A DNA stretch of 47,868 bases from a virus. This document shows positions 1 to 8,168 of this stretch, one piece after another (the stretch's first letter is position 1; each line of letters starts with the position of its first letter). Made by a program: the position numbers and the translations under genes. Below the pieces are notes generated by a model. That model was not told the DNA's origin. It was given only the letters and a program-made list of their open reading frames with translations, and did not search any database. The DNA lies in IMG/VR virus record IMGVR_UViG_3300035670_000344, positions 1 through 47,868 of that record. One strand, 5' to 3'.

Positions 1-1
1 C

Positions 2-256
2 AAAGTACAAGGTAGCACGTATGATAACGTCTATGTACTGGAGAATGATATCATGACATTCCCTGGTGGACCAGAGCAGGTAAACAGAATGATGTACACG
101 GCAGTGTCAAGACCTAGAAAGAAGCTGATAATATTCAACGCAGCAGGTATAGGTAGCGTGAGTGCAGCAGTACAAACTCCTACAGGACTGAAGTTCCGCC
201 CTGGCTCACAAGTACAAGAGGTGCTTGACAATAAAGATAAAGGTTGTAAACAATAA
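2..256 (+). CDS. SF1 DNA helicase, RecD/Dda type (3' end only)
   Basis: The frame is open from the first bases of the window, so the 5' part is missing. The 84 visible residues carry two C-terminal SF1 helicase signatures: KVQGSTYDNVYV (motif V region, DNA/ATP coupling) and NRMMYTAVSRPRKKLIIF (motif VI, with the arginine that contacts ATP). This spacing is typical of the UvrD_C_2 domain of RecD2 and T4 Dda-like helicases. The known role is ATP-driven 5'-3' unwinding in phage replication or recombination. It ends 17 bases before the giant polyvalent gene on the same strand, so the two are probably co-transcribed. Helicase assignment is strong; the exact subfamily is inferred from the tail alone. 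Confidence 0.85.
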   Translation, partial: KVQGSTYDNVYVLENDIMTFPGGPEQVNRMMYTAVSRPRKKLIIFNAAGIGSVSAAVQTPTGLKFRPGSQVQEVLDNKDKGCKQ

Positions 257-273
257 TTATAGATATACCCCAA

Positions 274-3200
274 ATGGCTTGTAATATTTTCCGCAATGAT
301 GCCGGTGCTATCACCAGAGTAACAGCTCCAAACGGTAAGGACTCAGTACTCTTTCAGGATCTCCTGAAAGCAGTACGGGATCCAGAGGAGGCAATACAGT
401 TATGGGCCCAGGTATATACTCCATCATTTAAAAACTGGTTTGGAGATTGGGAGAAAGGTAAGGGTTCTAAAGTAGTGGATCAGAATGGAGAACCCATACT
501 GGTTTACCACAACAGTATGAGCCCAGGCATAGAGAAGTTCAATACATATGTCTCTTACTTTACAGATAGCCCTGAGTATGCTAAAACATACAAAGGAGGT
601 ATCTCTGGTAAGAATCAGTACTTAGCATTTCTAAATCTTAAGAACCCATATAATGCACCTTCCCCATTAGCAGATGTACCGTATGAAGTTCATGTTACTG
701 ACGAGTTTACGGCTCCTAGAATAGTTAAGCAGGATGTACAAGATGGGTATAGAAACAGTAATGATGGTGTCATTGGCGTTGATGCTGGACAGACACTGGG
801 TAAGACATATGTAACGTTTGAGCCAAACCAGGTATTTATCCTGGGAAGTAAGCAAAATGTAGACGGTAGAGAACAGTTTGTTCCCTCAAAAGCACTACTG
901 GGTTCAGTAGAAAAAGACATAGAAGATGAAGCTACTACAGAGCAGAAGGTGTTAACCTTTCTAGCTAAGATAGGTGTGAGTTATAATGCAGTAAGTCAAG
1001 TCAAGGACAGTAATGGCAATCCTATAGGTGCAATTGCTAAGGCTGACATGCTAAATAAAGTCATAGAAGTAGTTGAGGGTAGAGCAGATGCTTCTACGCT
1101 TCCGGAGGAGGCGGCCCACTTCTTTGTCAATATGCTACCAGAAGATTCTCCATTGCTTAAAAACATGATGGAGAAGATTACTTCTTTTCAGATCTACACA
1201 GACACAGTACAATCTTACAAGAACTTACGTGAGTACCGTAATGCGGATGGCACAGTAAACTTCAAGAAGATAAAGAAAGAGGCAGTGGGTAAAGCCATTG
1301 CTTACCATATGTTACAACAAGAGTTAGGCAATGAGACCCAGGCAAAGATGGGTGTACTTGCTCAGCTATGGAGACAACTATGGGATTATGTTACTAATAT
1401 TTTTAGCCAAGTAGAAGAGAATCCTTTTGACACTGCTGCTGGGCAAATATTAGAAGGCAGCTTGGAAGGACTAGGTGATATCAAGCCACAAGAGGGTATT
1501 TACTTCTCTATGGATAGTTCTATCAACAAGCTCCGTAATGACCAGGGTAGAATCAAGCTTGACAACTCTATTGACAAAGCTACTGGACAGAAGCGTCACG
1601 TCTACATGGTAGATGGTAAAGCTGTTAAGAAGACAGTAACTACTACCAAGGTAGATGCTTACTACAAGAAGATCTTCCCTAATGACCGCCGTGATGAAAG
1701 ACAAAAGGAAGTTGACCTTCTTAAGGCAGAGTACGGTGATGTTATCCATGAGATGATGGAAGCCCTGATAGGCAGCTATGTAGATCCTGCAACCGGATAC
1801 ATCCGTGATGAGCAAGGAGCTATTGATCACCCTCAGGCGGATAGTGAGTTGATGCGTAAGTTAAATGACTTCATTTTACCTATGCTTCAGTCTTACCCAC
1901 CGAACACTGTCTTCATGACAGAGGTTAGGGTATACGATGCTGTACAGGATATGGCAGGTTCTGTTGACCTTATTGCCGTACAACCTGATGGCACCGTAGA
2001 TATCTATGACTGGAAGAGCCAGGAAATTGCAAAATTGCAAACTGAACTGAAGGATTTTAAAGGACCTGCTTATAAGATCCAGTTGAGTGAGTACAAGCGT
2101 ATCCTGCAGCAACAGTATGGATTCAAGAAGTTTGGTAAAGTGCGGGCTATCCCTATCAAGACCATCTACAACTACAAGAAGGTAGGCACTAACTATCAGC
2201 TTGAGTCTTTAAAAGACATTGAGATAGGTAACTTCGACAGTACCCAGATTGAAGAAGGCAAGAACTACTTGTTGCCTGTCACTATAGATGAGTCTACAGG
2301 AGACAAGGGTATTGACAAGTTGATCAAGCAACTAGAAGGTATCTACAAGAAGATTGAGCAGCGTAAGTTCAAAGCCTCTGAGTTATTCATTCAGAAACAG
2401 GAGCTTGCCCGTTACCGCAATGCCATTCGTGACTTACAACTAAGAGGTTCCCTGGAGCGTTTTATCTCCCTGGGTAATGCAGAGGCAGGCCGCTACAATA
2501 AACTATTGCAAGAGGGCACACTGTCTTCTAAAGACGTGCGTATTGCAAGAGAGGTGTTACAGGTATTCAGCTCTACTGCCGGTATCCTGAAACAAGCTCT
2601 TACTGACCTAAAGAAGGTAGTAGATGAGATGGATGATCCGCAGGCAGAGATTGGCTACCGTAAACTAATGGATGATTACAATAAAATGAACTCATCTGCT
2701 GCTGCAGTGCTGGTTAGTGTAGAGGACGAGATGAAGGACATGGCCATTACTATTGCAGAGCGTGAGGGTATTGAGAACTATGACAAAGCAGAAAAGTCTG
2801 TAGGAGGACTGGCCGGTTGGTTTAACTCCTTAAGTACTATGGCTTCTAAGGGTCTGAAGACTTTCTACCTGATGTTAAGAGGTGTGCAAAACAAAAGAGA
2901 TGCCCAGTTTGACGAGATGAATGCAGAGCTGCAGACCTTACGTACTAACCTGCTTGACTGGGGTAAGAAGAAAGGACTGGCTGGAGAGAAGCTCTTTGAT
3001 ATGATGCTAGATTTTAAAGGAGGTAAATGGACAGGTAACTTTTTAAAAAAATATGACAGCGAGTTCTATAAGAAGAGAGATGAAGCTATTCGTGCAGGAG
3101 ACACTAAGTGGCTTATTGAAAATACTAGGTATGACAAAGAAGTGCAAGAAGCTTTTGAAAAAGAAAAAGCACGGAAGCTCGAGTATTACAAGGAAGTTGT

Positions 3201-5400
3201 GCTGTCTAGTGACCCAGAAGAAAACCAAAAGTTAGTTACAGCTGCCTACCAAAGATGGGTACAGACTAACAATCCACGTAATGAGGATGGTAGTGTGAAC
3301 CTGGATGCTTATTTAAACCCAAGAAACAAGTTCTTAAAGCCTTCAGAGAATTGGCAGACTAGTTCTTGGATGGAGATCAACAAGACAGAAAACAAGCCAG
3401 TCTTGGATGCATACTTGTATTTCCAAAAGTTACTTAGACATTCTGAACAACTGGGTATGCTAGATGACTTCTCACCAGAGTTTATTCCTTCTATGTTCAA
3501 AACCAAAGTAGACCAGATGGTCTTTGGTAATTTTGCAGGGATGTTCAGTGGTGCTGGTATGTTTGAAAGTCTGGCAGTAGACTCTGGTTCAGAGTACTTC
3601 CCGGATACAGATCCTGTAACAGGAGAGGTGCTTAACCGTATTCCTGTATTCTTTACCAGAGATATTGGTACAGAGCAAGAGGATGGTACTGCAACCTATG
3701 AGAAGAAGAGCCGTGACTTATTTAAAGTATTCTCAATCTGGGGAGCTCATATGTATTCTTATGAAGCTATGCAGACTATTGAGGATGACGTACAACTCTT
3801 AACCTTGGTAGAAAGAAACAAGGAGAGCCTGGTGACTAACATCTTCAATGAGGCTAAGCGTGATGCAGATGGTAAGCTGGTAACTAAACCAGGTAATGAG
3901 CGTAATGCTAAGCTCTTGAATGACTTTGCTAACTTCTACCTGTACAACAGAAAAGGAGGAGAGCAGTATGACTTCAAGATCAATATGTTTGGTAAGACCT
4001 TCAGTGCTCAAAAGAGCTTCCAGTTCTTACTAGGATTTTTTAGTTTGAAGACACTGGCTCTAAACCCATTGTCTGGGTCAGCCCAGTTTGTAGGTGGTAC
4101 CGGTAATGCATTCTTACTAGGTTCTAAGAAGGTCCTGTTTAACAACAAGGACTGGACAGAAGCCATGTATGACATTACCCGTAAGGATGACAAAGCTATT
4201 GGCTTGTTAGACCACTTCAACTTACTACTGGAAGATACGAAGAGAAAGAGAAGTGATGAGCTTAGTGTATCTAAAGCTGCAGGACTATTGACTGTGGACA
4301 ACATGTATGTGTTCCAGCGTATTGCTGATAAGGGCGTACAGTATCCAGTAGGCGTGGTAATGATGAAGAACTACATGGTTGATGAGAACGGTAAGCTTGT
4401 AAACATTACTGCTTACGTCAAACAACAAATGGGTTATGAGAACTTCTACAACTTGTCTAAGGCAGAGCGTGCAGAGATGCAATCTAAGATTGATGAGGAA
4501 GTAGGTAAGTTAAAAGCTGAGAAAAGTATCTATGCCACTGCAGAAATTGTAGATGACAAGATGGTAATCCCTGGTGTCGAGCCAGGTGGTGAGAATGCAG
4601 AAGCATTCAGAGCTGCTGTAAAGAAAGCTTACAAGATCATCATTGGTAACTCTACCTCAGATGATATAAATCTGATCCGTACTACTGCCTTGGGTATGTC
4701 CCTGATGCAGTTCCGTAGCTGGATCCCGGCCATGGCTAAGGAGCGTCTGGGTGAGTTGTACAAAGATGAGGACTTAGAAATGTACCAGTATGGTAAGTTC
4801 AGAAGCTTCTTTGGGGAGCTATTCTCTAAGCGTATGCCAACGATGATGAAGTCATTGGTACTTGGCTTCGGAGATGATGCAATTGAGGCCGCAAAAGCCA
4901 AGTATCAGGAACTGAAGGCTGAGGCTTTTGAGCAAGGAGAGGAGTTTGAAGTGACAGAAGCAGAGTTCATTGACATGCACATTGGTAACCAAAAGAGTAC
5001 CATGCGTGAGATCATGATCATTATTGCATTCTGGATGATGTTACTAGCAGTTAAGCCAGGGGATGATGATAATGAAGACTACAAAGGTCTGCGTAAGTAT
5101 ATGGCCAGAGGTCTAGCTAAGTACCTACAGGAATTTGCATTCTACTACAACCCTATTGAATTCACCAGCTTGATCAAGTCTCCATTCCCTATTATCTCTT
5201 TGGCAGAGGACTTCTACCGTTTCATTGGCAACAGTGCCAGACAAGGGTATGGTTTTGCAACAGGAGATGAGAAGTTGATGGATGCAGCTAAGCCTTTGAA
5301 GTATCTATTCAGGATAGCCCCTATCACCAAAGAAGCTGTACAGATGACAGCAATCTTTGATGATGACTTCAGAAAAGAGTGGGGCATCAGAATACAGTAA
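274..5400 (+). CDS. Giant polyvalent protein with ART-like and PD-(D/E)XK nuclease domains
   Basis: 1708 residues. Residues 50-195 look like the ADP-ribosyltransferase-type domain of phage polyvalent proteins: FKNWFGDW, then SKVVDQNGEPILVYHNS (H79), YFTDSPEYAKTY (95-106) and FEPNQ (182-186). Residues 275-285 (TLPEEAAHFFV) resemble a degenerate zincin helix. Residues about 485-620 form a RecB/Cas4-type nuclease: HEMM near 492, GSVDLIAV near 562, YDWKSQ near 578 and the family's Q-x3-Y motif (QLSEYKR) near 604, so it looks catalytically intact. The last 1000 residues are mostly helical and unrecognised, with one hydrophobic stretch (EIMIIIAFWMMLLAV, about 1580-1595). Phage proteins of this class are thought to be multi-effector, possibly injected, proteins; that role is inference. 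A bidirectional terminator follows directly. Confidence 0.75.
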   Translation: MACNIFRNDAGAITRVTAPNGKDSVLFQDLLKAVRDPEEAIQLWAQVYTPSFKNWFGDWEKGKGSKVVDQNGEPILVYHNSMSPGIEKFNTYVSYFTDSPEYAKTYKGGISGKNQYLAFLNLKNPYNAPSPLADVPYEVHVTDEFTAPRIVKQDVQDGYRNSNDGVIGVDAGQTLGKTYVTFEPNQVFILGSKQNVDGREQFVPSKALLGSVEKDIEDEATTEQKVLTFLAKIGVSYNAVSQVKDSNGNPIGAIAKADMLNKVIEVVEGRADASTLPEEAAHFFVNMLPEDSPLLKNMMEKITSFQIYTDTVQSYKNLREYRNADGTVNFKKIKKEAVGKAIAYHMLQQELGNETQAKMGVLAQLWRQLWDYVTNIFSQVEENPFDTAAGQILEGSLEGLGDIKPQEGIYFSMDSSINKLRNDQGRIKLDNSIDKATGQKRHVYMVDGKAVKKTVTTTKVDAYYKKIFPNDRRDERQKEVDLLKAEYGDVIHEMMEALIGSYVDPATGYIRDEQGAIDHPQADSELMRKLNDFILPMLQSYPPNTVFMTEVRVYDAVQDMAGSVDLIAVQPDGTVDIYDWKSQEIAKLQTELKDFKGPAYKIQLSEYKRILQQQYGFKKFGKVRAIPIKTIYNYKKVGTNYQLESLKDIEIGNFDSTQIEEGKNYLLPVTIDESTGDKGIDKLIKQLEGIYKKIEQRKFKASELFIQKQELARYRNAIRDLQLRGSLERFISLGNAEAGRYNKLLQEGTLSSKDVRIAREVLQVFSSTAGILKQALTDLKKVVDEMDDPQAEIGYRKLMDDYNKMNSSAAAVLVSVEDEMKDMAITIAEREGIENYDKAEKSVGGLAGWFNSLSTMASKGLKTFYLMLRGVQNKRDAQFDEMNAELQTLRTNLLDWGKKKGLAGEKLFDMMLDFKGGKWTGNFLKKYDSEFYKKRDEAIRAGDTKWLIENTRYDKEVQEAFEKEKARKLEYYKEVVLSSDPEENQKLVTAAYQRWVQTNNPRNEDGSVNLDAYLNPRNKFLKPSENWQTSSWMEINKTENKPVLDAYLYFQKLLRHSEQLGMLDDFSPEFIPSMFKTKVDQMVFGNFAGMFSGAGMFESLAVDSGSEYFPDTDPVTGEVLNRIPVFFTRDIGTEQEDGTATYEKKSRDLFKVFSIWGAHMYSYEAMQTIEDDVQLLTLVERNKESLVTNIFNEAKRDADGKLVTKPGNERNAKLLNDFANFYLYNRKGGEQYDFKINMFGKTFSAQKSFQFLLGFFSLKTLALNPLSGSAQFVGGTGNAFLLGSKKVLFNNKDWTEAMYDITRKDDKAIGLLDHFNLLLEDTKRKRSDELSVSKAAGLLTVDNMYVFQRIADKGVQYPVGVVMMKNYMVDENGKLVNITAYVKQQMGYENFYNLSKAERAEMQSKIDEEVGKLKAEKSIYATAEIVDDKMVIPGVEPGGENAEAFRAAVKKAYKIIIGNSTSDDINLIRTTALGMSLMQFRSWIPAMAKERLGELYKDEDLEMYQYGKFRSFFGELFSKRMPTMMKSLVLGFGDDAIEAAKAKYQELKAEAFEQGEEFEVTEAEFIDMHIGNQKSTMREIMIIIAFWMMLLAVKPGDDDNEDYKGLRKYMARGLAKYLQEFAFYYNPIEFTSLIKSPFPIISLAEDFYRFIGNSARQGYGFATGDEKLMDAAKPLKYLFRIAPITKEAVQMTAIFDDDFRKEWGIRIQ

Positions 5401-5405
5401 AAAAG

Positions 5406-5440
5406 AAAGGAGGACTAAACATCCTCCTTTTTTCTTTCAC
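5406..5440. terminator. Bidirectional intrinsic terminator between convergent genes
   Basis: A perfect 9-bp stem, AAAGGAGGA (5406-5414) and TCCTCCTTT (5422-5430), encloses a 7-nt loop and runs into a T tract on the plus strand, with A residues on the other side. It ends the giant plus-strand gene and overlaps the stop codon of the convergent minus-strand gene, so it can serve both directions. Confidence 0.85.
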
Positions 5441-5606
5441 CGTAGTAACCAATTGATAAGGTTAACAATGCTATTCCTATGGTAAAGACGTAGGCTGTTT
5501 TGTCCATATCTACACCATTTCTTTCAACTATGCAGTCAAACTGCTTATACTCTATGCCGAACAGAGCTTTGTCTGCTGGCAATACCTCTAATGTGCATGC
5601 TACCAT
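5415..5606 (-). CDS. Small single-pass membrane protein, unrecognised
   Basis: 63 residues. The N-terminal half is soluble and contains two cysteines (MVACTLEV, FDCIVERN). A hydrophobic segment follows at about residues 38-55 (AYVFTIGIALLTLSIGYY) with a charged tail GERKKEDV, which suggests a membrane anchor with a basic/acidic C-terminus. Its TAG stop lies inside the bidirectional terminator hairpin. No Shine-Dalgarno is visible, as elsewhere in the window. It follows another tiny membrane protein gene on the same strand. Function unknown; it could be a superinfection-exclusion or host-envelope factor, but nothing in the sequence proves that. Confidence 0.5.
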   Translation of the reverse strand: MVACTLEVLPADKALFGIEYKQFDCIVERNGVDMDKTAYVFTIGIALLTLSIGYYGERKKEDV

Positions 5607-5696
5607 GTAGTAATTGGTTTAAAAGATAAAATACTGGGTGGCAGGGATCTGCCGTCATACAATTGTACTTGCCACAATACAGATAGTATTGCTTAC

Positions 5697-5831
5697 TTAT
5701 AATACCCTTAGGATACATTCATTAATAAACCAAAGGATGATAAACCAAAGAAGCATATTTACAGACAGGATAAAGATCCAGGATATAATAAACCCCCAGT
5801 CTATTTGCTTTAAAGTTTTCATGAGTCTCAT
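5697..5831 (-). CDS. 44-residue membrane miniprotein
   Basis: Starts with MRLMKTLKQIDWGF and continues as one long hydrophobic helix (residues about 14-38) that ends in a short tail. The first ATG (5831) is chosen because it lies just downstream of a tandem promoter-like element at 5857-5884; an in-frame ATG three codons later is also possible. The TAA stop is at 5697. Unrecognised. The strong hydrophobicity, the dedicated promoter and a 5' leader hairpin (AGAACT/AGTTCT) argue for a real expressed gene. Confidence 0.55.
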   Translation of the reverse strand: MRLMKTLKQIDWGFIISWIFILSVNMLLWFIILWFINECILRVL

Positions 5832-5856
5832 GAAGCTAAAATAGAGAACTTATTTG

Positions 5857-5887
5857 AGTTCTACAAATAAGGTCTACAAATATTTTA
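5857..5887 (-). promoter_or_regulatory. Tandem TTTGTAGA promoter-like elements
   Basis: Read on the minus strand, two copies of the recurrent element lie 13 bases apart: ATTTGTAGACCTTA and TTATTTGTAGAACTC. They sit between the dNMP kinase stop codon (which overlaps one copy) and the 44-residue membrane gene. The downstream leader contains AAGTTCTCTATTTT, whose AGTTCT can pair with AGAACT of the element. The same 14-mer recurs in the leader of the DnaB-type helicase gene. Confidence 0.55.
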
Positions 5888-6599
5888 GGTCTACCATAAG
5901 CTGCTGTACCTTAGCAAGTAACTCATCCAGAGTACCGTCATTAGTGATCACATGGTCGAAGCTCCAGTCATCCAGGGCAGTCTCACTAAGGTGGGTACCT
6001 TTTTCCTGGTTTGGTCTTTCTACCCGGATCACTACACCACCACGATCTTTAACTGCTTGAGCTTCATTAGGAAACCGGCAGTCTGTTAGGATCCATTTAG
6101 GGAACAGCTCTTCCATGTCTTCTTTGCTCATCCGGTCACTATATCCACTCATGTCCTGGGTGTAGTCTGCAAATAGTGCATTGACCCATACATTTTCGTG
6201 CAGACAGTCCCGCATACATTCCGTACCTACCTTTTGTAGAAGTTCACGGACCGTCATACGGTGCTTTTGCTCGCCATCATAGGGACCAGTAACCATCCTA
6301 TCCCACTCTTCACTTAAAAAGGTCTTCTTAAAGTCTTGGTCTTCAAACTTATGGGTGCTTATACCTGTCAGTATAGAGGCTACTTCCTTTAGCTTGCCGG
6401 CAAACTTCTTGATTTCCCAATCTGTGTAATAGTGTCCATCAAAGTACCGAGGATCTGAGCCACCATTGTTCTCCTTGAACTGTTGGAAAGATCTGTACCT
6501 GCCATTAGGATTACTGCACGGGCTGGTAAAATACTGCATCATCTGGCCTACGGTATCCTTTCCGGATCCAATATGCCCACTTAAAGCAATGAGTGTCAT
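5874..6599 (-). CDS. Deoxynucleoside monophosphate kinase-like P-loop protein
   Basis: 241 residues. The N-terminus MTLIALSGHIGSGKDTVG holds a Walker A loop at residues 8-16 in the GxxGSGKDT form seen in phage dNMP kinases (T4 gp1 type) and other NMP kinases. A basic middle region (WDRMVTG...KHRMTVRELLQKVG) and a late DCRFPNEAQA segment fit the family. Predicted reaction: ATP-dependent phosphorylation of dNMPs to dNDPs in the cytoplasm, feeding phage DNA synthesis. Its start overlaps the stop of the upstream gene (TGA/ATG), indicating translational coupling. Substrate specificity cannot be read from the sequence. Confidence 0.75.
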   Translation of the reverse strand: MTLIALSGHIGSGKDTVGQMMQYFTSPCSNPNGRYRSFQQFKENNGGSDPRYFDGHYYTDWEIKKFAGKLKEVASILTGISTHKFEDQDFKKTFLSEEWDRMVTGPYDGEQKHRMTVRELLQKVGTECMRDCLHENVWVNALFADYTQDMSGYSDRMSKEDMEELFPKWILTDCRFPNEAQAVKDRGGVVIRVERPNQEKGTHLSETALDDWSFDHVITNDGTLDELLAKVQQLMVDLKYL

Positions 6600-7054
6600 A
6601 GGGGTTTGGTTTGGTTTTCTATAATGAAGGGTTGCTTGCCTTTATAACAGTCCTGTGGCAGCCCTAAATGTTTCTTGAAGCTGTTGATACAGCCTTGGAT
6701 ATTATCGGAGCCTACAGGGTTATGAGAATGCACAGCACAGGCTTTTGGAACCAGGTTGTTGTCCTGGCAGTATTCTACTAACCACATAGCACAGTGCAGC
6801 CCGGTTTTCTCCTTGTACTTAGCGTACTCTGGAGTCTGGAACCCGTACTGGCGCACCTGGTCATAATAGTCATTGACGTGCTCCTGGCCCAGGTCATGGT
6901 CAAAAGAGATCAGGTCTGGTATTCCATGCTCTGTGACGTAGTTTACAAACTGGTCATAGTCCCTGACAACTACCCAGGGGTCATAACCTGCTAAGACAGA
7001 TGTTGGTGTTCTCACATCATCAAGGTAAAGGCACTTCTTCTTAGGGATTTCCAT
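6596..7054 (-). CDS. Cyclic-phosphate-processing receiver (cREC) domain protein
   Basis: 152 residues. The pattern LYLDDVRTP (9-17), ISFDHDLG (49-56), an amphipathic helix with AMWLVEYC, and AVHSHNPVGSDNI (107-119) matches the atypical receiver-like fold known as cREC. In that family the conserved Asp and His residues are proposed to process terminal or cyclic phosphates, in contexts of RNA or nucleotide repair. It overlaps the dNMP kinase start by 4 bases and its own start overlaps the upstream gene by 14 bases. The role here is inferred: cleaning up nucleotide or RNA ends during infection. Family call is good; activity is unproven. Confidence 0.7.
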   Translation of the reverse strand: MEIPKKKCLYLDDVRTPTSVLAGYDPWVVVRDYDQFVNYVTEHGIPDLISFDHDLGQEHVNDYYDQVRQYGFQTPEYAKYKEKTGLHCAMWLVEYCQDNNLVPKACAVHSHNPVGSDNIQGCINSFKKHLGLPQDCYKGKQPFIIENQTKPL

Positions 7055-7484
7055 TGGATACGGAGTTTAGTTGGTTCTTTAAATCATTAACCTCAGCTTG
7101 CATTTGTATGATGGACACTTGGCACTTGGCATTTTCCATCTGCAAGTCTGACATAGCTTTTCTGGTTTCAGCTATGTAGTAGTCTAAGCCTGCCAGAGTC
7201 CCGCCAAAGTCAAATGTTGCTGGTATTTGAGAGATGATCTTTCCATCCAGCATAACACTAACTTCTAAATGCAAAGAGTTAGGGATTCGACAACTGATAT
7301 CATAGTATTGAGCATCTTGAATTCGGTTGCCATCTGAAGTACTATACTTATTTCCATAAGGCAGTGCTGTCATAGATGCCTGTGTTACCACACGCAGGTG
7401 CTTGCCCAGCCAGTGGGCCATTTCATCATGCAGGAAGAACTTTGGTTCTGGGTTATCTGCATTGTCTATAATTTGATCTAACAT
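7041..7484 (-). CDS. Hypothetical phage protein with C-terminal coiled coil
   Basis: 147 residues. The N-terminal two thirds are mixed alpha/beta (EMAHWLGKHLRVVTQASM and a LHLEVSVMLDGK strand pair). The last 40 residues (MSDLQMENAKCQVSIIQM onward) form a leucine/isoleucine heptad pattern typical of a coiled coil, so it may oligomerise. It lies between a terminated structured RNA region and the cREC gene. I do not recognise the family. Confidence 0.6.
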   Translation of the reverse strand: MLDQIIDNADNPEPKFFLHDEMAHWLGKHLRVVTQASMTALPYGNKYSTSDGNRIQDAQYYDISCRIPNSLHLEVSVMLDGKIISQIPATFDFGGTLAGLDYYIAETRKAMSDLQMENAKCQVSIIQMQAEVNDLKNQLNSVSNGNP

Positions 7485-7502
7485 TCATAGGATTGGTTAT
7501 GG

Positions 7503-7540
7503 AAAAAAGGAGGTGAGAAAAACAAAAAAAACTCACCTCC
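7503..7540 (-). terminator. Intrinsic terminator of the dUTPase/ncRNA transcript
   Basis: On the minus strand, GGAGGTGAG and CTCACCTCC form a perfect 9-bp stem (plus positions 7532-7540 and 7509-7517), followed by six U residues. It lies downstream of the structured RNA region and just upstream of the next gene's start. Confidence 0.8.
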
Positions 7541-7735
7541 AGTTTCCGTTAGCTAACATTGAACACCTGAATACCCATAAGAGCAATGATCTCTCCTGCA
7601 AGGACTCTTTGAGCGCACTACATGTTTCAAATTGGCACCTGCTATGCAGGCTGGTGGGATGACATGTAGTTGCCTGGGTAAACATCACTCTGGAATGTGT
7701 TCCAACCAGAGGTTATTTCCTTGCACCCGCATTTA
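7541..7735 (-). ncRNA. Structured non-coding RNA candidate
   Basis: This 255-base gap between dUTPase and the next gene has no plausible ORF but clear nested complementarity. An 8-bp outer helix TGCAAGGA/TCCTTGCA (plus 7718-7725 with 7597-7604) closes a 129-nt domain. Inside it are a CTCTGG/CCAGAG hairpin (7688-7711) and a 9-bp ACTACATGT/ACATGTAGT helix (7617-7625 with 7662-7670). The latter contains a CCTGC/GCAGG hairpin (7638-7650). An intrinsic terminator follows at 7503-7540. It does not match a tRNA or any riboswitch I recognise. It could be an independent small RNA or a 3'-UTR-derived one. Confidence 0.45.
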
Positions 7736-7739
7736 AGAT

Positions 7740-8168
7740 CTATTTACCTGTGGAGCCATGTCCACCTGTACCTCTCTCTGTTTCTGATAGTTCATTTACC
7801 TCTGTATACTGAATCAGTGGTACTGGTACAATGACTAATTGGGCTATGCGATCACCTACTTTATACAGATCAGCAAACCATTCTTCTCTAGTAAGGTTGA
7901 ATGTTACCATAATTTCTCCTCTATATCCAGAGTCAATAACTCCTACAGAGTTGCTCATAATTAATGGAACATTACGTACAGAAGAACGTGGGAAAATTAA
8001 TCCCACCATTCCTTCTGGTATTTCTACTGCTACGCCTGTACCATATACAACCTGACCACCACGGGATGTGTCAATGCTTGTTGCTACAAGATCTGCACCG
8101 GCATCACCAGGCTTTCCAAACTTAGGTGCCTGTGCTTTAGGTACTAGTTTTTTATAATGTACTTTCAT
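7740..8168 (-). CDS. dut: Trimeric dUTPase
   Basis: 142 residues, the usual length of a homotrimeric dUTPase, with all five motifs: GDAGADL (21-27), PRSSVRN (60-66), VIDSGYRGEI (77-86, with the catalytic-type Asp79 and uracil-stacking Tyr82), GDRIAQLVI (105-113) and C-terminal RGTGGHGSTG (132-141). It hydrolyses dUTP to dUMP and pyrophosphate, keeping uracil out of phage DNA and supplying dUMP. The start overlaps the upstream HAD gene by 17 bases, indicating coupling. Its function pairs logically with the uracil-DNA glycosylase at 32.8-33.5 kb. Confidence 0.95.
   Translation of the reverse strand: MKVHYKKLVPKAQAPKFGKPGDAGADLVATSIDTSRGGQVVYGTGVAVEIPEGMVGLIFPRSSVRNVPLIMSNSVGVIDSGYRGEIMVTFNLTREEWFADLYKVGDRIAQLVIVPVPLIQYTEVNELSETERGTGGHGSTGK

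Noticed and set aside
5640-5660. GGCAG/CTGCC hairpin as a terminator of the 44-residue gene
   Set aside because: The stem is only 5 bp and is not followed by a U tract on the minus strand.
5638-5844. 68-residue plus-strand open frame
   Set aside because: It lies opposite the 44-residue membrane gene, which has a promoter-like element and a coherent hydrophobic helix; the plus frame shows no such features.
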